From contig NZ_SMMA01000066.1 in assembly GCF_009711345.1 (NCBI RefSeq), forward strand, positions 370,574 through 434,573: DNA of 64,000 bases, given 5' to 3'. Of this stretch, positions 45,471 to 54,866 are shown piece after piece. The stretch's first letter is position 1. Every line of letters starts with the position of its first letter. This DNA comes from Pseudovibrio flavus. Lineage in GTDB: Bacteria; Pseudomonadota; Alphaproteobacteria; Rhizobiales; Stappiaceae. The translations under genes and the position numbers were made by a program. The notes under the pieces are model-generated. The model ran no database searches. It was not told where the DNA came from and saw nothing but the letters and a program-made list of their open reading frames with translations.

Positions 45471-46244
45471 ATGTCTGAGAATGAAGCACCCAGTGAAAAC
45501 CTAGTCCCTCCTGCTGTTATTCTTTGTGAGCCGCAGTTGGGCGAAAACATCGGCATGGTTGCCCGTGCTATGGCCAACTTCGGCTTGAAGGATCTGCGTT
45601 TGGTGAACCCTCGCGACGGATGGCCGAGTGAGCGCGCCCGTTCGGCGGCGAGCCGTGCTGATCATGTTATCGATGCAGCGCGTGTGTTCGATACTGTCGA
45701 AGAAGCCTTGGCGGATTTGCAGCTTGTTTTTGCAACGACTGCCCGTATTCGCGATATGCCTAAGCCTGTTGTTGGGCCGGATGAGGCAGCCAGCGAGACG
45801 GTAGCCCGCGGAATGCAGGGAGTGAACACCGGTTACATGTTTGGCCGTGAGCGCTGGGGCCTCAATAACGATGAGGTTGCGCTGGCAAATAAGATCGTGA
45901 CATTGCCGGTAGACCCGACCTATGCATCGCTGAACATTGCGCAGGCTGTTTTGGTATGTGCCTATGAGTGGCGCCGTGTTGCTACTGCTGGCCGTTTGCC
46001 GTTCACGCTTGATGATTACGGTGCAGAGCCTGCCAAAAAAGAAGACGTGGTTCGTTTCTTCGAGCATCTTGAAGAGGCATTGGACAAGCGCGGTTTCTTC
46101 CGTCCGGTAGAAAAGCGCCCGACAACGATCCGCCGTGTTCGCAATATCTTCCAGAAAGCAAGCCTGACCGAAAACGAAGTGCGCACCTTGCGCGGTATTA
46201 TCGCCAGCTTCGATAAGTACGGTATCAAGGAAGACAAGGAGTAG
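45471..46244 (+). CDS. trmJ: tRNA (cytidine/uridine-2'-O-)-methyltransferase TrmJ
   Basis: SPOUT-class RNA 2'-O-methyltransferase (257 aa), probably modifying tRNA position 32. The N-terminal SAM domain begins PAVILCEPQLGENIGMVARAMANFGLKDLRLVNPRDGWP, the TrmJ hallmark; the knot region has MFGRERWGLNNDEVALANKIVTLPVDPTYASLNIAQAV. The ATG at 45471 has GGGGAGCG upstream and is preferred to a GTG 69 bases earlier. It lies 7 bases before murI, so the two share a message. Confidence 0.93.
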   Translation: MSENEAPSENLVPPAVILCEPQLGENIGMVARAMANFGLKDLRLVNPRDGWPSERARSAASRADHVIDAARVFDTVEEALADLQLVFATTARIRDMPKPVVGPDEAASETVARGMQGVNTGYMFGRERWGLNNDEVALANKIVTLPVDPTYASLNIAQAVLVCAYEWRRVATAGRLPFTLDDYGAEPAKKEDVVRFFEHLEEALDKRGFFRPVEKRPTTIRRVRNIFQKASLTENEVRTLRGIIASFDKYGIKEDKE

Positions 46245-46251
46245 TCGCAAT

Positions 46252-47043
46252 ATGGCGACGAACATGCAAGGGGCAGCCACAGGTACAGACGGGCCGATCC
46301 TTGTTTTTGATAGTGGTGTCGGGGGGCTTACAGTTGCGCGGGAAATCCGCCGCCTGCTTCCCGCTATCAGTCTGACCTATTTGGCCGACGATGCCGGTTT
46401 TTCCTACGGTGACTGGGAAGAGGCGGCTCTCATCGATCACATTAGCGCACTGGTTGGCGACTTTGTTGCAAAGGTCCAACCTCGCGCTGTTGTTGTGGCC
46501 TGCAACACTGCTTCCACTCTTGTATTGCCGCGCCTGCGGGCAGAACTCACAATTCCTGTTGTGGGAACGGTACCTGCTATTAAACCTGCCGCCGAACAGA
46601 CGGAAAGCGGGCAAATTAGCGTGCTTGCTACACCGGGTACCGTAAGGCGAGAATATACTCGTAGTCTAATTAGTCAGTTCGCCAGTGAGATTTCTGTAAA
46701 TCTGGTCGGTTCACGCCATCTTTCTGCCATAGCCGAAGACAAACTTGCCGGTCGTCCGGTTGATTTGTTACGCCTTAAAGGAGAGGTCGAAGCGTGTTTC
46801 GTGTCGCAAAACGATAAAAAAACCGACACGGTTGTACTCGCGTGTACACATTATCCACTGTTACTCGAAGAATTGGAGCAGGTTTCGCCGTGGCCAGTTC
46901 GCTGGATTGACCCCGCTCCAGCCATTGCGCGGCGCGTTTGTAGTGTCTTGATATCTCACCAGCAGGAAGGTGAGCGGAAAGTGAACATTCACTTTACGAC
47001 TGGTCGATCTGTAGACCCTAATGAATTCAATAGGTTCCTCTAG
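46252..47043 (+). CDS. murI: Glutamate racemase
   Basis: Makes D-glutamate for peptidoglycan (263 aa). Both catalytic cysteines are present, in VVACNTAST and VLACTHYPLL, together with the N-terminal FDSGVGGLTV motif. The start follows the trmJ stop by 7 bases with an AAGGAG-like ribosome site inside the trmJ end. Cytoplasmic; essential in most bacteria. Confidence 0.96.
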   Translation: MATNMQGAATGTDGPILVFDSGVGGLTVAREIRRLLPAISLTYLADDAGFSYGDWEEAALIDHISALVGDFVAKVQPRAVVVACNTASTLVLPRLRAELTIPVVGTVPAIKPAAEQTESGQISVLATPGTVRREYTRSLISQFASEISVNLVGSRHLSAIAEDKLAGRPVDLLRLKGEVEACFVSQNDKKTDTVVLACTHYPLLLEELEQVSPWPVRWIDPAPAIARRVCSVLISHQQEGERKVNIHFTTGRSVDPNEFNRFL

Positions 47044-47231
47044 CGTAGTTTCCGCTGGGGGGCTTTGAGGTATATCTCAGTCTGCCCAACCTTATTCTTC
47101 GGTTCACTATTTGCCGCCTCTTGCCTTTCATTGATATTTCTTTGAGGGCACTATGATAGGTCAATGTTGTTGTGCTATAGGCAGCCCAAATACTGTGGCG
47201 AAAAAAAGAATAATAATAAGGAAGGGCAGGC

Positions 47232-48683
47232 GTGATAGACACCGTGGTCGATACCCTCATCACCGTCTTTTATAACTACATTCTATTTGTCGGTCTTCTT
47301 GGCGTTGGGCTTTATTTCTCCTTTCGTCTTGGCTTCCCTCAGATCCGTTACTTTAGCGAGTGCATTCGGGTTCTGAAGAATTCAGGCAAGGAAGACAGCA
47401 GCGGCATTAGCCCCTTTCAGGCATTGTGTACTTCGCTTGCTTCGCGCGTTGGCACTGGCAACATTGCCGGTGTGGCAGTGGCGCTGAACTTGGGTGGTCC
47501 GGGTGCGATTTTCTGGATGTGGGTTGTAGCGTTTCTCGGTATGGCTACCGCGTATGCGGAAAGTGCGTTGGCACAGCTTTACAAGGTGCGCGACGATGAA
47601 GGTACGTTCCGTGGTGGTCCGGCGCAGTATATGTCCAGCGGGCTGAACATGCCTGTTCTGGGTCATATCTTTGCTATTACTCTTATCTTCTGCTTTGGTC
47701 TTGTTTTCTGCGCTGTGCAGTCCAACTCTATTGCCGATGCTTTGGACAGCGCTTTCGGTATCCCTGATATGGTGACCGGCGTTGGCCTTGTAATCGGCAC
47801 AGCTCTCGTAATTTTCGGCGGTATCCGCACCATCGCTCACTTTGCCGAGCGCGTTGTGCCTCTTATGGCCGGTGCTTACATCCTTATCGCTTTCATCGTG
47901 ATCTTTATGAACATCACTGATGTTCCGGGTGTTCTGTGGAGCATCGTTGGCCATGCATTCGGTTTCGAGCAGGCAGCTGGTGGTGTTACCGGCGGCGTTA
48001 TGGCTGCGATGATAAACGGTATCCGTCGTGGTCTGTTCTCCAACGAAGCTGGTATGGGCTCTGCGCCAAACATCGCAGCTTCCGCTGTTCCAGATCCGCA
48101 TCACCCATCCAGTCAGGGTTTTGTGCAGGCGCTTGGTGTGTTCATCGATACCATCGTTATCTGTACCGCTACAGCGCTGCTTATCCTGCTTTCCGATGTT
48201 TATGTTCCGGGCGGAAGCCTTACCGGCACCGCGCTGACACAGGCTGCGGCTGGTGAGCACATCGGCTTTGCCGGAACCTATTTCGTGGCGATTGCGATCT
48301 TCTTCTTCGCGTTCACAACCATCGTTGCAAACTACTCCTACGCTGAAAACGCGATGATCTTCCTTGATCATGGTTGGAAGCCGGGCATTGCTATCTTGCG
48401 TTTTGCGGCGCTTGGTATGGTGTTCTGGGGAACCAAGCAGTCAGTCACCACCGTGTTTAACGCGGCGGATGCGGCAATGGGCTTTATGGCGACGATCAAC
48501 CTGTTTGCGCTGATCTTGCTGGCACCTAAGGTGATCTATCTCACGAAGGATTATCTGGGCTATCTGCAGGCAGGTCAGACACCGCAGTTCGATATCTCCC
48601 TGCATCCTGAATTGGCTCAGGGCGTTGATCCAACCATTTGGGTGGAAGAAACGCCGGATACAGCGCAGCAGCCTGCGCAGTAA
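47232..48683 (+). CDS. Sodium:alanine symporter (AGCS family)
   Basis: 483-aa secondary transporter with about 11 hydrophobic segments that imports alanine or glycine with Na+. Signature stretches are SPFQALCTSLASRVGTGNIAGVAVAL and GGVMAAMINGIRRGLFSNEAGMGSAPNIAASA, followed by FAFTTIVANYSYAENAM. The start is GTG after GGAAGGGCAGG. Transcribed alone with a terminator at 48711. Confidence 0.94.
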   Translation: MIDTVVDTLITVFYNYILFVGLLGVGLYFSFRLGFPQIRYFSECIRVLKNSGKEDSSGISPFQALCTSLASRVGTGNIAGVAVALNLGGPGAIFWMWVVAFLGMATAYAESALAQLYKVRDDEGTFRGGPAQYMSSGLNMPVLGHIFAITLIFCFGLVFCAVQSNSIADALDSAFGIPDMVTGVGLVIGTALVIFGGIRTIAHFAERVVPLMAGAYILIAFIVIFMNITDVPGVLWSIVGHAFGFEQAAGGVTGGVMAAMINGIRRGLFSNEAGMGSAPNIAASAVPDPHHPSSQGFVQALGVFIDTIVICTATALLILLSDVYVPGGSLTGTALTQAAAGEHIGFAGTYFVAIAIFFFAFTTIVANYSYAENAMIFLDHGWKPGIAILRFAALGMVFWGTKQSVTTVFNAADAAMGFMATINLFALILLAPKVIYLTKDYLGYLQAGQTPQFDISLHPELAQGVDPTIWVEETPDTAQQPAQ

Positions 48684-48710
48684 GTGCCTTTTTCTAGCTG
48701 ATGAGTGTTT

Positions 48711-48736
48711 GGGGTCGCCTTCGGGCGGCCCCTTTG
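48711..48736 (+). terminator. Terminator of the AGCS symporter gene
   Basis: GGGGTCGCC/GGCGGCCCC stem with a TTCG tetraloop (48711-48732), followed by a short T stretch. Confidence 0.8.
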
Positions 48737-48832
48737 CGTTTGCTCCTGCGGATTTTAGCAGGCAGATTTGGAGGGCTTACGGGAAGGGCGAGCTGAGGCA
48801 TTTTCTGCGGTAACCGAACAGGAAAGGCCGCA

Positions 48833-49606
48833 ATGCTTTCACCCACCTTTATCAGCCGTTTAACCCGCTCCGCCGGAAAGAAAAACATCGACACAACTGC
48901 TCTGGAGGAGCTTGGCGGGTGGTTGTTCGACACCTTCAAGCGGGGCGTGTTCCGTGTCGGTTCGCTTAGTTTCGAGGTGCCTCAGGAAGGTACGAGCAGG
49001 CGCTTTCGAGCACGGTTTTTATTCGGGAACCATGAATGGAACGAGCGCTCCTTGGTCGATAAGTACCTTGGAAGCGATGCTCGTGTGCTAGAGCTTGGGG
49101 GCGGTTTGGGTGTTGTGTCCTGCTATGTGAACCGGCGGTTAGAGCAGTCATCCGCACACGTTGTTATGGAGGCTGATCCGAGATCTTTTGCAGCGCTCAA
49201 ACGCAATCGCGCTAGAAACAACGCGTCCTTTTTTGCAGTAGAGGGGGCGGCATCTTCAAGGCTTGAGTACTCAATCTTTCTTGCTGATAACATCTGCGGT
49301 AGCTCCTCCTTGAAGGGGCGGCAAGGGCAGCGTTCGCAGGTCAGGTGCTATAGTATCGCTGAGCTGGAGCAACTGGCTTCGACCCGTTTCGATACCCTGA
49401 TTATCGACATTGAAGGGGCGGAGCTGGCGTTTGTTGAAGAGCATGCTGATTGGCTCCCCAACCTCAAGCAGGTGTTTATCGAGCTGCATCCGGCAAGAAT
49501 CGGAGAAGAGGGCTGTAATAGGGTGCGCACGCTGCTTGCAAAAAGCGGTCTTGAGCTTGTTGAGCAGGTCTACGAGGTGGAGTTATGGCAGCGCCAAGTC
49601 TCTTAG
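48833..49606 (+). CDS. FkbM-family SAM-dependent methyltransferase
   Basis: 257-aa protein with a Rossmann methyltransferase core: ARVLELGGGLGVVSCYVNRRL (SAM-binding glycine loop, about residues 83-103), VMEADPRSFAALKRNRARN, and the FkbM motif FDTLIIDIEGAELAFVEEHADWL. FkbM-type enzymes methylate hydroxyls on sugars or polyketides; here the substrate is unknown. An AGGAAAGG ribosome site precedes the ATG. No glycan genes are adjacent to suggest the substrate. Confidence 0.85.
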   Translation: MLSPTFISRLTRSAGKKNIDTTALEELGGWLFDTFKRGVFRVGSLSFEVPQEGTSRRFRARFLFGNHEWNERSLVDKYLGSDARVLELGGGLGVVSCYVNRRLEQSSAHVVMEADPRSFAALKRNRARNNASFFAVEGAASSRLEYSIFLADNICGSSSLKGRQGQRSQVRCYSIAELEQLASTRFDTLIIDIEGAELAFVEEHADWLPNLKQVFIELHPARIGEEGCNRVRTLLAKSGLELVEQVYEVELWQRQVS

Positions 49607-49672
49607 TTGTTGCACGATCCCTCTTACGGGCCTGAAACTGCCGCTTTTTGCCGTCTCTGGCGCGTTCAGTAA

Positions 49673-49701
49673 TTGACTCGCGGGCGAGTTACGACTAGTA
49701 C
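49673..49701 (+). promoter_or_regulatory. Candidate housekeeping promoter of rpsD
   Basis: TTGACT (49673-49678), 17-base spacer, TAGTAC (49696-49701). If used, the transcript would carry a leader of about 165 bases before the rpsD ATG, long enough for S4-mediated autoregulation. Confidence 0.45.
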
Positions 49702-49872
49702 TGCGCCGGTTAAGGCGGTTCTTTGCGGGGCCGCTTTGATTTTACGCACCCGAGTAGTCCGGCAGGCGCTGTTTGTCAGGACTTCTGTCAGCCTTAGGAA
49801 GTTTTCTTCCGAAGGGAAAAGGAGGGCGCGTTTCCTTGTTAATATTTGAAGAGCAACGCAAAGGAAACTGCG

Positions 49873-50490
49873 ATGTCTAAGCGCCAGAGCGCCAAGTACA
49901 AACTAGACCGCCGTATGGGCGAAAACATTTGGGGTCGCCCAAAGTCCCCTGCTAACCGTCGTGAATATGGCCCAGGCCAGCACGGTCAGCGCCGCAAAGG
50001 CAAGCTTTCTGACTTTGGTGTGCAGCTGCGCGCTAAGCAGAAGCTGAAAGGCTACTACGGCAGCATCTCCGAAAAACAGTTCCACAAGGTTTACCTTGAA
50101 GCTACCCGCATGAAGGGTGACTCCTCTGAAAACCTCATCGGTCTGTTGGAGTCCCGTCTCGACGCGATCGTATACCGCGCGAAATTTGTACCAACTGTTT
50201 TTGCTGCTCGTCAGTTCATCAACCACGGCCACGTGAACGTGAACGGCCGCCGCGTTAACATCGGTTCTTACGTATGTAAGCCAGGCGATGTTATCGAAGT
50301 GCGTGAAAAGTCCAAGCAGCTGGCAATCGTTCTGGAAGCTGTTCAGTCCGCTGAACGCGACGTACCGGATTACATCGACGTAGACGCTAACAAGCTGACT
50401 GCGACTTTCTCCCGCGTACCAAGCTTCTCTGACGTACCTTACCCAGTACAGATGGAACCAAACCTGGTTGTGGAATTCTATTCCCGCTAA
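49873..50490 (+). CDS. rpsD: 30S ribosomal protein S4
   Basis: Primary 16S rRNA-binding protein of the small subunit (205 aa). Start ATG at 49873 with AAGGAAAC upstream; an in-frame ATG 27 bases earlier is unlikely. The N-terminal [20 protein letters not shown] and the S4 RNA-binding domain [36 protein letters not shown] are clear. The organisation as a single gene away from the main ribosomal operon is usual in alphaproteobacteria. The N-terminal zinc-type cysteines found in some S4 proteins are absent. Confidence 0.98.
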   Translation: MSKRQSAKYKLDRRMGENIWGRPKSPANRREYGPGQHGQRRKGKLSDFGVQLRAKQKLKGYYGSISEKQFHKVYLEATRMKGDSSENLIGLLESRLDAIVYRAKFVPTVFAARQFINHGHVNVNGRRVNIGSYVCKPGDVIEVREKSKQLAIVLEAVQSAERDVPDYIDVDANKLTATFSRVPSFSDVPYPVQMEPNLVVEFYSR

Positions 50491-50521
50491 TGTTTGGAAA
50501 GCACTTGTGCTTTTTGGGATT

Positions 50522-50549
50522 GGCCGCCTTTTCAAAGGCGGCCTTTTTC
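50522..50549 (+). terminator. rpsD terminator
   Basis: GGCCGCCTTT/AAAGGCGGCC hairpin (50522-50543) followed by five Ts. Confidence 0.9.
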
Positions 50550-50697
50550 CGTTCTGCCTTCGGGCAACCTTGAGTTTTTGCGGTGGTACAGGCACATTGC
50601 GCCACCGAACCAGTTTATCTGGCCCCATTGTTAATCTGGCCCGACGCAAAAGTCGGGCAGGGCACAACGCAGCCCTAATATACGCCGAGCAGACCCG

Positions 50698-51663
50698 ATG
50701 ACCGATGTATCCCCGACACAGATCAATAGTGACGAACCACAAAAGGTGGTTGATCCTGATTGTCCTCCGCTGTTCAGGGAGACACCCGGCTCGGTAGAGT
50801 TTAAAAAGCTGCGAAAGCGCTTGCTGCGTGAAACCCGTCAGGCGATTGAAGATTACGGTATGGTGGCGCCAGACGCAGAGCAGACCAAGCCGAAGTGGCT
50901 CGTGTGCCTTTCCGGCGGCAAAGACAGCTACACCCTGCTGGCAGTTCTGATGGACCTCAAGTGGCGCGGCCTTCTGCCGGTTGACCTTGTGGCCTGTAAC
51001 CTTGACCAGTCGCAGCCGGGCTTCCCAAGCCATATCCTGCCTGAGTTTTTCGAGCGCTACGACATTCCGCATGTGATCGTGCGCGAAGACACATACTCCA
51101 TCGTTACAGACAAGATCCCTGAGAACCGTACCTACTGTTCTTTGTGCTCTCGCCTGCGCCGCGGCATCCTTTACCGTGTAGCCCGTGAAAACGGCTGCGA
51201 GGCAATTGTTCTTGGCCATCACCGCGATGATGCGCTTGAAACCTTCATGATGAACATGTTCCACGGTGGCCGTATGGCATCCATGCCGCCGAAGTTGGTG
51301 AACGATGAAGGTGATCTGATGGTTCTGCGCCCGCTGATGTACTCATGCGAAGCAGACATCGAGAAGTATGCCAAGGGCATGGAATTCCCGATCATTCCTT
51401 GTAACCTGTGTGGTTCTCAGGATGGTTTGCAGCGCGTGCAGATCAAGAAGATGTTGCAGCAGTGGGAAAAGGAAACACCGGGCCGTCTTGGTATTATGGC
51501 GCGTGCTCTTTCTCACGTACGTCCATCTCACCTACATGACCCGAAGGTTTTCGATTTCGCGGGCCTGCGTCCGGGAGAAGGCGCTTCCAAGCAGCGCGGC
51601 GAACCGGAAGAGCCATGTGGCGCATCTTTGGCTTTGAGCAACAAGCTTTTCGATATCCAGTAG
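50698..51663 (+). CDS. ttcA: tRNA 2-thiocytidine(32) synthetase TtcA
   Basis: Installs 2-thiocytidine at tRNA position 32 (321 aa). The PP-loop SGGKDS lies near residue 76. An iron-sulfur cysteine pair follows in [14 protein letters not shown] and a third in IPCNLCGSQ. The [19 protein letters not shown] segment is diagnostic. It acts on the same tRNA position as the TrmJ methyltransferase encoded 4.5 kb upstream. Cytoplasmic. Confidence 0.95.
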   Translation: MTDVSPTQINSDEPQKVVDPDCPPLFRETPGSVEFKKLRKRLLRETRQAIEDYGMVAPDAEQTKPKWLVCLSGGKDSYTLLAVLMDLKWRGLLPVDLVACNLDQSQPGFPSHILPEFFERYDIPHVIVREDTYSIVTDKIPENRTYCSLCSRLRRGILYRVARENGCEAIVLGHHRDDALETFMMNMFHGGRMASMPPKLVNDEGDLMVLRPLMYSCEADIEKYAKGMEFPIIPCNLCGSQDGLQRVQIKKMLQQWEKETPGRLGIMARALSHVRPSHLHDPKVFDFAGLRPGEGASKQRGEPEEPCGASLALSNKLFDIQ

Positions 51664-51704
51664 GGTAATTGGCATAAATAGCCATTATCCTTTAAGGGCT
51701 TAAG

Positions 51705-51739
51705 GCAGTCCTCTGTTCAAAACGGAGGGCTGCTTTTTT
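51705..51739 (+). terminator. ttcA terminator
   Basis: Imperfect stem GCAGTCCTC with GAGGGCTGC around an AT-rich loop (51705-51733), followed by six Ts. Confidence 0.75.
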
Positions 51740-51781
51740 GTTGCGCTTGGAAGTCCTCTTCCGCTGCGGCATGTTCATTCA

Positions 51782-52513
51782 ATGATCCGTAGAAAGGTTG
51801 ATTCGCATCACAGGTGTGTTTCAATCGGGCTTCAGCGTGGGCTGTCGCTCGCATGCATTCTCATGTCGTTAGCCGCCTGCGGAAACTTCAATCCCAGTGT
51901 GCTTGATTGGCTACCAAGCTCCTCCGTAAGCAACTCGCTGCCTTATGGTGAAATAGCTGGTCGTAATTTGAATGCTGCTGTTTGGGCGGGTAGGGATTTT
52001 CGCGGTCAGACCTTCGAGAATATCAGCTTCCTCAAAGCTGATTTGAGTGGAACGAACTTCAACGGCGCTTACATATCCAACGTGGATTTTACACTTGCTG
52101 ACCTCAGTCGAGCGAGCTTTAGAGGCGCCACGCTTCGCAATGTGACCTTCTACGGGGCAAGGCTCAGGGGCGTGGACTTTACCGACGCGGGGCTGGAAGT
52201 TGTTATGCTGGATGCCGCCGATGTTCGAGGAACCTGCTTCCAGAGAGCATCACTGGAGGATGTCTACTTTGAGGGCGCTCGTTTGAGCGGCGGCGTCTAT
52301 CCAGAACAGACTGCGCCGATCATCTGGCCTCGTTCGTTCTATGCGTTATTGGAGCAGGGGCATTGTCCGGGCGGTGTGGGGCCTTCACAGGCGCTTTACG
52401 CCCAAGGAGACCCTGAGCTGTCAGTATCGCCTAATGGAGGCCCTCAGAGCCGTTTCAGGGGTACTTGGCGCTTACGGGGTGATGATACGCCAAGAGAGCA
52501 ATCAGAGAACTGA
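51782..52513 (+). CDS. Pentapeptide-repeat lipoprotein
   Basis: 243-aa predicted lipoprotein (lipobox LAAC, C33). Residues 60-165 are pentapeptide repeats of the A(D/N)Lxx type, e.g. SFLKADLSGTNFNGAYISNVDFTLADLSRASFRGATL, which fold into a right-handed square beta-helix. The C-terminal 75 residues are Pro/Gly/Arg-rich. The function of exported pentapeptide proteins is generally unknown; DNA-gyrase mimicry, known for cytoplasmic members, is unlikely for an envelope protein. Start chosen to give a complete signal peptide; the ribosome site is weak. Confidence 0.78.
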   Translation: MIRRKVDSHHRCVSIGLQRGLSLACILMSLAACGNFNPSVLDWLPSSSVSNSLPYGEIAGRNLNAAVWAGRDFRGQTFENISFLKADLSGTNFNGAYISNVDFTLADLSRASFRGATLRNVTFYGARLRGVDFTDAGLEVVMLDAADVRGTCFQRASLEDVYFEGARLSGGVYPEQTAPIIWPRSFYALLEQGHCPGGVGPSQALYAQGDPELSVSPNGGPQSRFRGTWRLRGDDTPREQSEN

Positions 52514-52527
52514 GGGGCGCTTTGAGG

Positions 52528-52743
52528 CTAGTTTATCGCTGTTGGCTGCAAGATGGCTTTCGTGTCCACCGGCCCGCCATAGGCGCGGCATACATCAGCA
52601 TCACTAAGCAGCTTGTTTGCGGTAAATACAGAGAGGGTTTTGCACTCTACGCGGCGCAGGTTTTCTTTGCTGCCAGCGGTAAAGGTATAAATGCCGGATG
52701 AGCCGAGCATTGCTGCGAGTGTCAGTGCTGCCAGTGTTTTCAT
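52528..52743 (-). CDS. Small exported protein of unknown function
   Basis: 71-aa protein with a signal peptide (residues 1-22) and two cysteines in the mature part (VECKTL and DVCRAYGGP) that could form a disulfide. No family recognised. It is convergent with the pentapeptide lipoprotein and ends 15 bases from it. The start is supported by the coherent signal sequence. Confidence 0.55.
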   Translation of the reverse strand: MKTLAALTLAAMLGSSGIYTFTAGSKENLRRVECKTLSVFTANKLLSDADVCRAYGGPVDTKAILQPTAIN

Positions 52744-52901
52744 TGTTGCCCCCGAATAGCCATCAAAAACGAAAAAACAGGCCTAATGCCTGTCATAATT
52801 GCCTTATTAGCGGGGGTGGTCTGTATCGATGCTGAAAACGCTGTTCATATTGCGTTCAGGTTGGGAGGCGCGGGCCTCCCAACCTGACTTAACACGCTGG
52901 A

Positions 52902-54383
52902 TTAGAACGTAAAGCTCAGAACCCAGTAAACGGTTGCTGACAGTGCAGCCGCTGCAGGCACGGTGATTACCCATGCTGCAAGGATAGAGGTGAAGTGAGA
53001 GCGGCGCACGAGAGCGATTTTCTGAGCTTCACGACCATCAATGAGGTACTTGTCTTTGCCGGTGTCCTTACGAACGTAGCGAACACGGGTTTTAGAGCGC
53101 TTGATGAACCATTCACGGAAGAAGCCAACGCCGAAGATCGCACCAACTGCAATGTGGGTGGAGCTTACAGGCAGACCCAGACCGGATGCCACGATAACGG
53201 TGATCGCTGCAGAAAGTGCCACACAGTAAGCGCGCATCGGGTTCAGCTTGGTGATCTTTTCGCCAACAATGCGGATCAGCTTTGGACCGAACAGCAGGAG
53301 ACCGAATGAGATACCGAACGCGCCGATGAGCATAACCCACATAGGAATGCTAACGGAGCTAACAACACTGCCGAACTGTGCAGTGTGAACGATAGCGGAA
53401 AGCGGACCAATTGCGTTTGCTACGTCGTTTGCGCCGTGTGCGAAGGAAAGCAGGGCTGCGGAGAAGATAAGCGGCGCACGGAACAGTTTCTTCAGGGAAG
53501 AGTTCTTGTTCTTCATGCCGGTTGCCTGACGGCGGATGTATGGAATTGCCATAATCCATGTCACAACGAAGAAGCCTACACCAATAAGGCTTGCGGTGAG
53601 CATGGAAACCTTAACCAGCTTGGAAAGACCTTTCAGAGAAAGGTAGGCGGCAAATGCGCCAGCCATAACCGCGATGAGTACAGGTACCCAAGTCTTCGCA
53701 GCCTCAATCTTGTCGTCTCGGTAGATGACCAAATATTTGATGAACGCGAGGAACAGCGCCGCGATAACACCGCCAAGAACCGGAGAAATAACCCAGCTTG
53801 CTGCAATCGCGTACATGGTTGGCCAGTTAACCGCTACAAAACCTGCTGCTGCGATTGCCGAGCCCATAACACCGCCAACAACGGCGTGAGTAGTGGAAAC
53901 CGGCGCACCCAGAACGGTTGCAAGGTTAACCCAAAGAGCGGCGGAGATGAGCGCTGCCATCATTACGCGGATAAATACCGCGCTCTGGGAGATCGCTTCA
54001 GGGTCTACAACGCCTTTGGAGATGGTGCTGACAACGTCACCACCTGCGATAAGTGCACCAGCACTTTCAAAAACGGAAGCAATGATAAGCGCACCGACGA
54101 TGGACAGCGCACGAGAACCCACAGCAGGGCCTACGTTGTTTGCTACGTCGTTTGCGCCGATGTTCAGTGCAAGATAGGCACCAAAACCTGCGGCAGCGAT
54201 AATTACACCACCAGTGTGGTCGCCTGTCACATAGAAGCTGGCAATAGCCATAGCTGTGAGCAGGAACACAATGGATAGTGCCGGTGCCAGAAGCCGTCTT
54301 GCCTGACGTGAGGTTTGCAACTCTAGTCCGGAGAGCCTTTCCAGATCCTTGTCCAAGCTCTGTTTACGGGTGACCTTATTCAT
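52902..54383 (-). CDS. pit: PiT-family inorganic phosphate transporter
   Basis: 493-aa low-affinity phosphate/cation symporter with about 11 hydrophobic segments. Both halves carry the PiT signature: GANDVANNVGPAVGSRALSIVGALI in the N-half and AHGANDVANAIGPLSAI in the C-half. A long cytoplasmic N-terminus of about 30 residues precedes the first helix. It stands alone; the PhoU-like DUF47 partner often found beside PiT genes is absent. Alternative substrates are other metal phosphates. Confidence 0.94.
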   Translation of the reverse strand: MNKVTRKQSLDKDLERLSGLELQTSRQARRLLAPALSIVFLLTAMAIASFYVTGDHTGGVIIAAAGFGAYLALNIGANDVANNVGPAVGSRALSIVGALIIASVFESAGALIAGGDVVSTISKGVVDPEAISQSAVFIRVMMAALISAALWVNLATVLGAPVSTTHAVVGGVMGSAIAAAGFVAVNWPTMYAIAASWVISPVLGGVIAALFLAFIKYLVIYRDDKIEAAKTWVPVLIAVMAGAFAAYLSLKGLSKLVKVSMLTASLIGVGFFVVTWIMAIPYIRRQATGMKNKNSSLKKLFRAPLIFSAALLSFAHGANDVANAIGPLSAIVHTAQFGSVVSSVSIPMWVMLIGAFGISFGLLLFGPKLIRIVGEKITKLNPMRAYCVALSAAITVIVASGLGLPVSSTHIAVGAIFGVGFFREWFIKRSKTRVRYVRKDTGKDKYLIDGREAQKIALVRRSHFTSILAAWVITVPAAAALSATVYWVLSFTF

Positions 54384-54582
54384 TCTGGTATGCCAGCCAT
54401 TTGTCAGTGGAGTTTTGTCAGTTTAGTGCAGCGTTGCCTGCTGGAACGAAAAACGAAAGGCGCGTTTATTCGCTGCGTGGGCCGAAGCGAGGCGAGGTCT
54501 CGAAGAGTACCGCCATGCTTCTCAAATTATTCCAGTCAGGGTTTTTAGTCTTACTCACTATGAACGCTTTGGCGCTCTATTA

Positions 54583-54603
54583 GCCTCATGAGCCCTATGA
54601 GGC
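54583..54603. other. Orphan hairpin, possible sRNA terminator
   Basis: Perfect seven-base stem GCCTCAT/ATGAGGC with a seven-base loop, followed within five bases by a T-rich stretch. No gene on the plus strand ends here, so it could terminate a small RNA transcribed from around 54420-54580. Confidence 0.35.
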
Positions 54604-54802
54604 AACAAATTTTTATTATCGATATTTTTCATAGGTTTATGAGGGGGTTAACGTGTTTAAAACCCAGCGTCTCCCAGTTTCCCGTGAGATATATTGCGAA
54701 ACTTTCAATAATCGCGTTTTTTGACTTCCTCGAATCGAGAGGCTTGCAGCGATGCTGAGGATGTTTGGTAAAAGCGATAAAGAGAGACGCAGGCGGCCTT
54801 TA

Positions 54803-54828
54803 AACCAAAAAACGGCCCCGAAGGGCCG
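54803..54828 (-). terminator. grxD terminator
   Basis: CGGCCC/GGGCCG stem around CGAA (54813-54828), followed by a T-run on the minus strand. Ends the purL-bolA-grxD message. Confidence 0.88.
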
Positions 54829-54866
54829 CTTTCAAAATGGTGTTTGTCGCGCTTGCTTTTAAGGAA

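Larger units (their letters stand above)
54384..54866. other. Intergenic region pit-grxD
   Basis: About 480 bases without a convincing gene. It contains an orphan hairpin (54583-54603) and the grxD terminator (54803-54828). A 60-codon open frame at 54401-54583 has no ribosome site or recognisable product. Confidence 0.5.

Noticed and set aside
54400-54422. Direct repeat TTTGTCAGT as a Pho box upstream of pit
   Set aside because: The period is 14 bases instead of 11, and PiT transporters are usually not under Pho control.
54401-54583. 60-codon open frame between pit and grxD
   Set aside because: No ribosome site, no signal or domain, and biased composition; it also runs into the hairpin.
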